DNA from: Hyphomicrobiales bacterium
GTDB taxonomy: Bacteria > Pseudomonadota > Alphaproteobacteria > Rhizobiales > Kaistiaceae
Direction of reading: 5' to 3'
DNA: 11,694 nt
Assembly (NCBI GenBank): GCA_017305815.1
Contig: JAFKJZ010000174.1
Location: forward strand, 1-11,694
A program made the position numbers and the translations under genes. The number at the start of each line of letters is the position of its first letter. Position 1 is the first letter of the stretch. Below the pieces are notes generated by a model. That model had not been told where the DNA came from and made no database searches. It saw only the letters and a program-made list of their open reading frames with translations. Below, in pieces: positions 6,340 through 11,694 of the stretch.

Positions 6340-7259
6340 TCCTGCTCGGCGGCCAGCGCGGCGACCTGGTCGAAGATCGCCTGTCGCTTGGTCATCGACG
6401 TGTCGATGGTCGACTGGATCAGGCAGGTGACGTGCTCGGGCCGCAGCGAGCGGATGAAGGATTCCTCGTCCTCGGCGCCGGCGAATTCGTCGCCCCAGCG
6501 CGAATGGCAGAGCGTGAAGGATTCCGGCATCAACCCGGCCGCGTCGAGGCCGAGCACCTTGTCGGCGTAGACGCCGTAAAGGACATATTCGGCGAAATGC
6601 GGCGTGCGGGCGAGGACGATGCGCCAGTCGCGCCCGGCGATCTGTTCGATCCGCTCGATCATGCCGCGGATGACGGAGCGCCGCCAGACGACGAAGGGGT
6701 TGATGTATTCGGCGCCATAATAGCGGCTGCCGGGCAGGCCGAGCAGCTTTCCCGCCGTTTCCTGCCAGACGCGATGCGTTTCGAGATCGACCATGTCCGG
6801 ATTGCGATAGATCCGCACCCTGCCGTCGCGGGCGAGGTGCTCGAGCTTCAGCGGCCGGATGAAGACGTTGTCGCTGTCGATATGGGCGACGATCTCGGCC
6901 GAGGCATTGGCGGTCGCGGCGATCTTCATGATCTGCTGCGCGATCCAGCCGCGCACCAGCGGGCTGTAGGGCGTCACATACATGTTGCGGCGGGGGAGGC
7001 GCAGCCGCCGCCGCCATTCCGGTCCGGGAAGCGGCAGCTTGCGGAACCAGCGCGGCAGCAGGTCTTCCTGCGCCGCGACGGTGCGGCGATCCGAGGCCAG
7101 GTCGACGAAAAGGGGCAGGTCGGCGCGCGGCACGTAGAGGCTGTGCGGGATCGAGGCCGGCACGAAGCGGTCGATGCTCTCGCACAGCATCCGGCAGACG
7201 TCGAGATCGCCACGGAACGAGCAGGTGATCAGATTGGCTTCGGCGGCGAGACCGGTCAT
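6297..7259 (-). CDS. DUF6492 family protein (putative glycosyltransferase-like)
   Basis: This 320-residue protein matches my memory of the DUF6492 family, found in polysaccharide gene clusters. The N-terminal LITCSFRGDLDVCRMLCESID (10-30) is a typical first strand and helix. DLPLF (47-51) and EDLLPRW (65-71) follow, then RGWIAQQIMK (103-112) and HIDSDNVFIRP (126-136). The DSD (128-130) after a hydrophobic strand looks like the metal-binding DxD of a GT-A transferase, so sugar transfer is a reasonable guess but unproven. EYINPFVVWRR (184-194) and FTLCHSRWGDE (248-258) are further conserved-looking blocks. The ATG at 7259 overlaps the stop of the preceding oxidoreductase (ATGA) and has GGAG eight bases upstream; a longer open frame extends into that gene but lacks the fold start. 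The last 43 bp overlap the convergent GT2-B gene. Confidence 0.8.
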   Translation of the reverse strand: MTGLAAEANLITCSFRGDLDVCRMLCESIDRFVPASIPHSLYVPRADLPLFVDLASDRRTVAAQEDLLPRWFRKLPLPGPEWRRRLRLPRRNMYVTPYSPLVRGWIAQQIMKIAATANASAEIVAHIDSDNVFIRPLKLEHLARDGRVRIYRNPDMVDLETHRVWQETAGKLLGLPGSRYYGAEYINPFVVWRRSVIRGMIERIEQIAGRDWRIVLARTPHFAEYVLYGVYADKVLGLDAAGLMPESFTLCHSRWGDEFAGAEDEESFIRSLRPEHVTCLIQSTIDTSMTKRQAIFDQVAALAAEQDQEAVDRLPASVSR

Positions 7260-8416
7260 CGGGCCCACTCCATCGGCTCGATCGGCGCGAAGCGCGATTG
7301 CACGCGGGCAGGGCGGTCGAAGCGCTCGGGATATTGCAGCATCTCGGTCACCTCGGTGATGTGCACGGCGAAGTCCTCGTCGAGCCGTGACGGACGGCCG
7401 TCGCGGATCGCCGCCGCCATCTCCGCCGGCCCGCGCAGGAAATCCATGGTCGGCTTGCCGCGACCGCCCTTGAACGGAACCTTGCGCGCCATCGGCAGGC
7501 GCTTGCCGAGGCCGCCGCCGAGACGCCTCTCGATCAGTCGCGCGATCCGGCCTTCGCCGGGCCGGCGCAGGATCACCGGCGAGGCATAGTCCCACGGCTC
7601 CCTGATCTCCAGCGTGCCCGTCTCGCCGATGATCCGCATGCGGTGGTCATAGGGCGCGACGATCGAATTGGTAAGCCGCGCGACGACGCCGTTTTCATAT
7701 TCGATGCAGCCGACGGAGAAGTCGGGCGCCGGATGGGCGAGCGGCGGCGTGGTCTGCTTGTCGGGCACCAGCAGCGCCGCGAAGGAAGTCACGCGCGTCG
7801 CCGCGCCGAACATGGCGCCGAAGATCGTCAACGCGTAGCCGGCATGCTCATAGGTGCAGCCGGTCTCGAATTCGCCGCGACCCGGCCAGGGCTTGCCGCT
7901 GCGGCTCAGCCAGTCGCCATAATGGGTGCGATGGATCATGCCGTCGTCGAGCTCGGCATAGGCGAGCAGCACCTTGCCGATCGCCCCGGCGCGGACCGCC
8001 GCCCAGGCCGTCTGCAGGCTTTCGCCGAGCAGGTTGCAGGGCGCGGAGGCGAGCCGGACGCCGGCCGCCCGCGCGCGGTCGCGCAGCGCCGATGCCTCGG
8101 TCGCGGTCATCGCCAGCGGCTTTTCCGAATAGACGTGCTTGCCGGCGGCAATCGCCGCCTCGGTGACGGCGGCGTGGCTCTCCGGGTCGGTCAGGTTCAG
8201 CACGATCGAGCAGGCAGGGTCGGCCAGCACCGCGTCGAGCGAGGCATAGGCATGGTCGCCCCAAGTCGCCTTGTAGGCGGCAAGGCGCTGTGCATCGCGG
8301 TCATAGGCGCCGGTCAGGCGCAGCGTGCCGTCATGCAGCGACAGGCATTGCCGGTAGGAATCGGCGACATAGCCGCAGCCGATGATCGCGATTCCCGTCG
8401 TCTGCCCTGCCGTCAT
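7256..8416 (-). CDS. Gfo/Idh/MocA family NAD(P)-dependent oxidoreductase
   Basis: This 386-residue two-domain dehydrogenase is of the glucose-fructose oxidoreductase/inositol dehydrogenase family. The N-terminal Rossmann motif GCGYVA is at 13-18, with an acidic YDRD (38-41) at the second strand suggesting an NAD preference. The cofactor-binding and active-site EKP motif is at 98-100. The C-terminal alpha/beta domain contains GCTYEHAGYAL (186-196), where His191 fits the position of the catalytic His, and IIGETGTLEI near 278. Length is typical. The ATG at 8416 has GGGGAAAG a few bases upstream and leads straight into the Rossmann fold. It is translationally coupled to the DUF6492 gene (ATGA overlap). 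Members in polysaccharide clusters oxidise or help epimerise sugars or nucleotide sugars; that role here is inferred from position. About 100 bp separate it from the fRMsr gene upstream, so it may or may not share that transcript. Confidence 0.9.
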   Translation of the reverse strand: MTAGQTTGIAIIGCGYVADSYRQCLSLHDGTLRLTGAYDRDAQRLAAYKATWGDHAYASLDAVLADPACSIVLNLTDPESHAAVTEAAIAAGKHVYSEKPLAMTATEASALRDRARAAGVRLASAPCNLLGESLQTAWAAVRAGAIGKVLLAYAELDDGMIHRTHYGDWLSRSGKPWPGRGEFETGCTYEHAGYALTIFGAMFGAATRVTSFAALLVPDKQTTPPLAHPAPDFSVGCIEYENGVVARLTNSIVAPYDHRMRIIGETGTLEIREPWDYASPVILRRPGEGRIARLIERRLGGGLGKRLPMARKVPFKGGRGKPTMDFLRGPAEMAAAIRDGRPSRLDEDFAVHITEVTEMLQYPERFDRPARVQSRFAPIEPMEWAR

Positions 8417-8519
8417 GCGTCTTTCCCCGTCCCCCGGGCCTGCCCCGATCGTCGGCGCGGCGCTGTCCAGACCGTGTTTCTAGACGGCGCCGCTTTCCGG
8501 CTGGTTACCCCGAGACGGT
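8417..8519. other. Short intergenic region with an inverted repeat
   Basis: Between the fRMsr gene and the oxidoreductase, GCGGCGCTGTC (8457-8467) pairs with GACGGCGCCGC (8483-8493), an 11-bp stem with one G-T wobble around a 15-base loop. On the leftward strand no T run follows, so a classical intrinsic terminator is not supported. It could weaken transcription between the two leftward genes or be a protein-binding palindrome. No promoter is convincing. Confidence 0.4.
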
Positions 8520-9017
8520 TCAGCCCAGCAGGCTGGCGAGATAGCGCGCGACGAGGCGCTCGACGCCGGCCTGGTCGTCGGCGTCGAAGCGGCCGGCGCG
8601 CGGGCTGTCGAGATCGAGCACGCCCAGCACCTTCCCGTCGCGGATCAGCGGCACCACCAGTTCCGATTGCGAGGCCGCGTCGCAGGCGATGTGGCCGGGA
8701 AACGCATGCACGTCCGGCACCAGGACTGTCTCGCGCTTCGCCACGGCCGTGCCGCAGACGCCCTTGCCGATCGGGATGCGGACGCAGGCGGGCTTGCCCT
8801 GGAACGGACCGACGACGAGGACGTCCGTCCCTTCGGGAAGGAAATAGAACCCGGCCCAGTTCAGCTCCGGCATCGCCAGGTAGAGCAGCGCCGACATGTT
8901 GGCGGCGTTGGCGATCGGGTCATGCTCGCCTTCGAACAGCGAAGCCAGCTGCTGGTCGAGGTCGCGGTAGAAGCCGGGCTTGTCGGCAGGGTCGACGGTG
9001 GGTGTCAGGTCGAACAT
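8520..9017 (-). CDS. msrC: Free methionine-R-sulfoxide reductase (GAF domain)
   Basis: This 165-residue cytoplasmic GAF-domain enzyme reduces free methionine-(R)-sulfoxide to methionine with thioredoxin-type recycling, an oxidative-damage repair function. The three active-site cysteines are all present: Cys78 in GKPACVRI, Cys88 in GKGVCGTA and Cys112 in HIACDAAS. Their spacing of 10 and 24 residues equals that of Cys84, Cys94 and Cys118 of E. coli MsrC (YebR). SQSELVVPL (116-124) and LGVLDLDSP (131-139) are the standard C-terminal GAF strands. ATG 9017 is chosen over an upstream GTG at 9077 because it gives the usual family length; the GTG has no ribosome binding site and would add 20 unconserved residues. 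The gene is a single enzyme of general metabolism, divergent from the amidase gene, and shows no functional tie to the polysaccharide genes. Confidence 0.93.
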   Translation of the reverse strand: MFDLTPTVDPADKPGFYRDLDQQLASLFEGEHDPIANAANMSALLYLAMPELNWAGFYFLPEGTDVLVVGPFQGKPACVRIPIGKGVCGTAVAKRETVLVPDVHAFPGHIACDAASQSELVVPLIRDGKVLGVLDLDSPRAGRFDADDQAGVERLVARYLASLLG

Positions 9018-9429
9018 CGGTATCTCGCGCAGTTTTGCCGGGTCGCATTGCCAAAGGCGGTCGCCGGCTTCCGACACTGGCTATAGGACGGGGCGACGGC
9101 TTTGGCTCGAAAAATCGCAAGGGAACCCGCGAGATGCGACCGTGGCCGCCGCGCCGCCGCCGTCCGCGAATGTTGACGGGCGTCGCCCGAAGCCCGTAAG
9201 TGGCGGTGGAGGATCTGGTTGTGCCCAGGCAGACATGCGTCGATTCGCGTGTGTTCCCCACGGCCGGTCGATGGTCCTCCGACGCGGTTCGATCCTACCG
9301 AGAGATGCGCCCATTGCCGTGCCCCTGCTCCGACACTCTCCCTTGCGCAGTCAGGCCGTCACCGTGATCCGGTAAAGTCCGGTCGTCCGTTCCCGTTTCG
9401 CCCTGAACTCACAGGAGGAGTCTTCTGTC
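9018..9429. other. 412-bp divergent intergenic region between fRMsr and the amidase gene
   Basis: Promoters for both flanking genes should be here, but none is clear. The best -35-like hexamer is TTGACG at 9173-9178 on the plus strand, without a good -10 box at proper distance. A small hairpin (ACGGGC 9176-9181 with GCCCGT 9192-9197) overlaps it. A short open frame at 9221-9367 (GTG start after GGAGGA) could encode 48 residues but has no recognised similarity. The rest shows no gene, RNA or repeat that I can support. Confidence 0.45.
9413..9420 (+). promoter_or_regulatory. Strong ribosome binding site of the amidase gene
   Basis: AGGAGGAG lies nine bases ahead of ATG 9430 and is the closest match to the anti-Shine-Dalgarno sequence in the window. 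It fixes the start of the amidase and suggests high translation. Confidence 0.85.
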
Positions 9430-10527
9430 ATGAAGAAGCGTCTCTCTCGATATGCGGCTCTGGCCATGTCGGCCGCCATGCTGATTCCGACCCTGACCGG
9501 TCTCGCCGACGCCTGCACGCGCACTCTGTTCGTCGGTGACGGCAACATGGTCGCGACGGGCCGCAACATGGATTGGAGAGAGGACATGTTCTCCAATCTG
9601 TGGGCGTTCCCGGCCGGCATCGAGCGCAATGGCGAATCGGGTCCGCAGTCGCTGAAGTGGACGGCCAAGTACGGTAGCGTCATCACCTCCGGCTACGAGG
9701 CCGGCTCCACGGACGGCATGAACGAGAAGGGTCTCGTCGCCAACATCCTCTATCTGGCGGAATCGCAGTATCCGAAGCCGGTCGAGGGGCGTCCGTTCCT
9801 CTCCATCTCGCTGTGGGCCCAGTACGTGCTCGACAATTTCGCGACCGTGGACGAGGCGGTCGAGCATCTGCGCACCGAGCCGTTCAACCTGCTGGCGCCG
9901 GAGCTGCCAAACGGTTCGCCGGCTGCCCTCCATCTCGCCATCTCGGACTCGACAGGCGATTCCGCCATCTTCGAATACCTCGATGGCAAGCTGCGGATCC
10001 ATCACGGCAAGCAATACAAGGTGATGACTAATTCGCCGGCTTACGACAAGCAGCTGGCGCTGAACGAATACTGGGAAGAAATCGGCGGCCTGACCTTCCT
10101 GCCGGGCACCAACCGAGCCGCGGACCGCTTCGCCCGCGCCTCTTTCCTGCTCGGCGCGATCCCGAAGCAGGCGGATCCCAACTACATCAAGAGCGTTCCC
10201 GGACAGTCGTTCGATTTCCAGGCCGTCGCCAGCGTCATGGGCGTGCAGCGCGCCGTCAGCGTGCCGCTCGGCATCACCACGCCGGACCAGCCGAACATCT
10301 CCTCGACCATCTGGCGTTCGATCTCGGACCAGAAAAACCTGATCTATTACTTCGACTCCGCCACGCGTCCGAACACCTTCTGGGTGTCGCTGAGCCAGCT
10401 CGACCTGAAGCCGGGCGCGCCGATCAAGAAGCTGACGATCCAGAACGGCGAGGTCTTCTCGGGTGAAGTTGCGGCCGAGTTCAAGCCGGCCAAGCCCTTC
10501 CACTTCCTGCCGGGCAATCCGGAGTAA
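9430..10527 (+). CDS. Secreted linear amide C-N hydrolase (choloylglycine hydrolase / penicillin V acylase family)
   Basis: This 365-residue Ntn-hydrolase should cleave a linear amide bond (bile salt, penicillin V or N-acyl homoserine lactone in known relatives). A Sec signal peptide (MKKR, hydrophobic core, ADA at 26-28) ends directly before Cys29. Signal peptidase cleavage would therefore expose the catalytic N-terminal nucleophile. In mature numbering, Arg17 and Asp20 (RNMDW, precursor 45-49) fall one number below bile salt hydrolase Arg18 and Asp21, as expected when Cys2 becomes Cys1. Asn105 (VANIL), Asn201 (MTNSP) and Arg233 (ADRFAR) supply the remaining usual active-site residues. There is no lipobox, so it is soluble in the periplasm or secreted. 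It has its own strong ribosome binding site and no co-directional partner. Its codon pattern looks well optimised for expression. Natural substrate is unknown; Gram-negative members include AHL acylases, making quorum quenching one option. Confidence 0.92.
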   Translation: MKKRLSRYAALAMSAAMLIPTLTGLADACTRTLFVGDGNMVATGRNMDWREDMFSNLWAFPAGIERNGESGPQSLKWTAKYGSVITSGYEAGSTDGMNEKGLVANILYLAESQYPKPVEGRPFLSISLWAQYVLDNFATVDEAVEHLRTEPFNLLAPELPNGSPAALHLAISDSTGDSAIFEYLDGKLRIHHGKQYKVMTNSPAYDKQLALNEYWEEIGGLTFLPGTNRAADRFARASFLLGAIPKQADPNYIKSVPGQSFDFQAVASVMGVQRAVSVPLGITTPDQPNISSTIWRSISDQKNLIYYFDSATRPNTFWVSLSQLDLKPGAPIKKLTIQNGEVFSGEVAAEFKPAKPFHFLPGNPE

Positions 10528-10541
10528 CCGATACCGCTATC

Positions 10542-10576
10542 CGCGTCGCGCTCGGCCCTGCTGCCGGCGCGACGCG
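10542..10576. terminator. Strong hairpin downstream of the amidase gene
   Basis: CGCGTCGCGC (10542-10551) pairs perfectly with GCGCGACGCG (10567-10576). Inside, CGGC (10553-10556) pairs with GCCG (10563-10566), with one bulged T and a six-base loop. It begins 15 bases after the amidase stop. No T run follows on either strand, so the call as a terminator rests on stem strength and position between two convergent genes. Confidence 0.5.
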
Positions 10577-10585
10577 ATCGACCTG

Positions 10586-10610
10586 GCTTCCTCGCCGGTG
10601 GCGAGGGAGC
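10586..10610. terminator. Second hairpin between the convergent amidase and ROK genes
   Basis: GCTTCCTCGCC (10586-10596) pairs with GGCGAGGGAGC (10600-10610), an 11-bp stem with one T-G wobble around a tight GGT loop. It lies 60 bases beyond the ROK stop on that gene's strand and 59 beyond the amidase stop. It could serve as a bidirectional terminator for the convergent pair, but again there is no clear T run. Confidence 0.5.
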
Positions 10611-10669
10611 GCCTTGGGCAATCCAAGTCTGCGACGTTCGCCCCCATCGGGTCGCAATCCCTGTCTGAG

Positions 10670-11694
10670 CTACTGTGCCAGTGAGCGGACGTATCTGACG
10701 ATCACCTGCTCGATCGCCTCGGGGCGCAGCACGGTGTCGATGGCGAGCTGGGCGGCGCCGAGGATGCCGGCGCTGCCGTCCGACTTGGCGCGGACGATGC
10801 GCAACTCACGCGTGGCAAGCGGCAGCGAGCGCTCGGAGACGAGCTGGCGCACACCGGCGAGAAGGTATTCGTCGGCTCCGGCAAGCGTGCCGCCGATGAC
10901 GATGACGCTCGGATTGAGCACGCTGACGACGTCGGCGGTGACCTCGCCGAGCACGCGTCCCGCCTCGCGCACCGAATGGATCGCTTCCGGCAGGCTCTTC
11001 TGCACGAGAGCGACGATGTCGCGCGCATTGTGGGCGTCATAGCCCTTTTCGCGCAGGTCGCGCGCCAACGCCCAGCCGGCGGCGCGCGCCTCGACGCAGC
11101 CGAGCTTGCCGCAGCGGCAGAGCGGCGGGTTGTCCGAGTTCAGCTGGATGTGGCCGATGTCGCCGGCGGCGCCCTGGGCGCCGCGGTAGAGCCGGCCGTC
11201 GGCGATGATGCCGCTGCCGATGCCGGTGCCGGCCTTGATGTAGAGGAGCTGCTCGACTTCCGGCCAGAACCGGCGCGATTCCGACAGCGTCATCAGGTTC
11301 ACGTCGTTTTCGACGACGACCGGCGCGCCGAGGCGCGAGCCGAGCCAGGAGCGGATGTCGAAATCGTCCCAGCCGGTCATGATCGACGGGCCGAAGACGC
11401 GGCCGGCTCCGAAATCGACCGGCGCCGGCAGGCAGAGCCCGACGCCGAGCACGTCCTCGGCGGGGCGGCCGATCTGTTGCAGGAGGGCCTGGAACTGGTC
11501 GACGATCGTCTGCAGGACCGGCGGCGGGCCGCCGCGCAGATCGATGGCGTAGGTCGATTCCGCCAGGATCGACGGTTCGAGCGTGGTGACCGTCGTCCGC
11601 AGGATGCTCTCGCCGACATCGGCGGCAAAGATGACGCCGAAGCCGGTGTTGAGCTCCAGCATGCGGGTAGGCCGCCCGCCGCTCGGCAGCGTCC
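10670..11694 (-). CDS. ROK family transcriptional regulator / sugar kinase-like protein (5' end beyond window)
   Basis: The visible part is a ROK-fold protein of the NagC/Mlc/XylR type. Upstream of the first in-window ATG (11662) the frame stays open to the edge and reads ...LPSGGRPTRM before LELNTGFGV. The GGRP followed by a Leu-x-Leu-Asn strand is the usual junction between the winged-helix domain and the ROK domain of regulators. I therefore read this as a truncated regulator, not a kinase starting at 11662. Numbering from that Met, the phosphate/ATP-type loop AADVGES is at 13-19, ENDVN (118-122) holds the catalytic-type Asp, GTGIGSG is at 145-151, and GDIGH (167-171) with CRCGKLGCVE (182-191) gives the zinc site (His171, three Cys) and sugar-contact Glu191. 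The gene converges on the amidase gene. Its target operon probably lies to the right, often sugar uptake genes in such cases. Confidence 0.9.
   Translation of the reverse strand, partial: TLPSGGRPTRMLELNTGFGVIFAADVGESILRTTVTTLEPSILAESTYAIDLRGGPPPVLQTIVDQFQALLQQIGRPAEDVLGVGLCLPAPVDFGAGRVFGPSIMTGWDDFDIRSWLGSRLGAPVVVENDVNLMTLSESRRFWPEVEQLLYIKAGTGIGSGIIADGRLYRGAQGAAGDIGHIQLNSDNPPLCRCGKLGCVEARAAGWALARDLREKGYDAHNARDIVALVQKSLPEAIHSVREAGRVLGEVTADVVSVLNPSVIVIGGTLAGADEYLLAGVRQLVSERSLPLATRELRIVRAKSDGSAGILGAAQLAIDTVLRPEAIEQVIVRYVRSLAQ

Noticed and set aside
6147..7589. A 480-codon plus-strand open frame opposite the DUF6492 and oxidoreductase genes
   Set aside because: It spans two well-supported minus-strand genes, contains no recognisable domain and has the Arg/Ala-rich composition of an antisense shadow.
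7643..9199. A 518-codon plus-strand open frame covering the oxidoreductase and fRMsr genes
   Set aside because: It crosses two genes with verified active-site motifs on the other strand and turns into Arg/Pro/Ser-rich sequence; no domain is seen.
9430..9516. Lipoprotein signal at the amidase N-terminus because a Cys follows the signal peptide
   Set aside because: Residues before Cys29 are L-A-D-A, with Asp at -2 and Ala at -3, which does not fit a lipobox; the Cys is the Ntn nucleophile.
9409..10503. A 364-codon minus-strand open frame opposite the amidase gene
   Set aside because: The plus-strand protein has a signal peptide, a strong ribosome binding site and a full Ntn active site; the minus frame shows no motif.
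10670..11662. A complete ROK sugar kinase starting at ATG 11662
   Set aside because: The frame stays open to the window edge and the residues before that Met (GGRPTR) match the linker after a winged-helix domain, so the gene is more likely a regulator cut by the window.

Overview
The window is a high-GC stretch (about two-thirds G+C by eye) of a Gram-negative bacterium, most likely an alphaproteobacterium of the order Hyphomicrobiales. The evidence is the codon use, the frequent GTG/TTG starts, a twin-arginine export signal, and an intergenic palindromic repeat of a kind I associate with that order. The genus cannot be fixed from sequence alone. Ten protein genes are supported, plus the tail of an eleventh at the left edge. 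The gene at the right edge is cut at its 5' end.

Left and middle part (1-8416) is a surface-polysaccharide region. The tail of an unidentified gene and an extended-SDR sugar epimerase/dehydratase run rightward. The epimerase converges, with a 16-bp overlap, on a leftward pair: a family 2 glycosyltransferase (GT2-A) and a Tat-exported family 44 glycoside hydrolase coupled to it by a GTGA stop/start overlap. From the same divergent intergenic region an O-antigen-ligase/ExoQ-like membrane protein runs rightward, followed across a palindromic repeat by a second, paralogous GT2 (GT2-B). GT2-B converges, with a 43-bp overlap, on a leftward pair: a Gfo/Idh/MocA oxidoreductase and a DUF6492 protein, coupled by an ATGA overlap. 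A working model (inference) is that the epimerase and oxidoreductase shape nucleotide-sugar or sugar precursors, the GT2 enzymes and perhaps the DUF6492 protein build the repeat unit, the membrane protein polymerises or ligates it, and the GH44 enzyme trims or releases a beta-1,4-linked product outside the inner membrane. No flippase, priming transferase or chain-length regulator is visible, so the locus probably continues to the left or lies elsewhere.

Right part (8417-11694) looks like ordinary, unrelated genes: a free methionine-R-sulfoxide reductase (leftward), a secreted choloylglycine-hydrolase/penicillin-V-acylase family amidase (rightward, with a very strong ribosome binding site), and a convergent ROK-family regulator whose N-terminal DNA-binding domain lies beyond the window. 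The amidase and ROK genes are separated by 142 bp holding two strong hairpins. I see no CRISPR array, tRNA, rRNA, transposase or phage gene.
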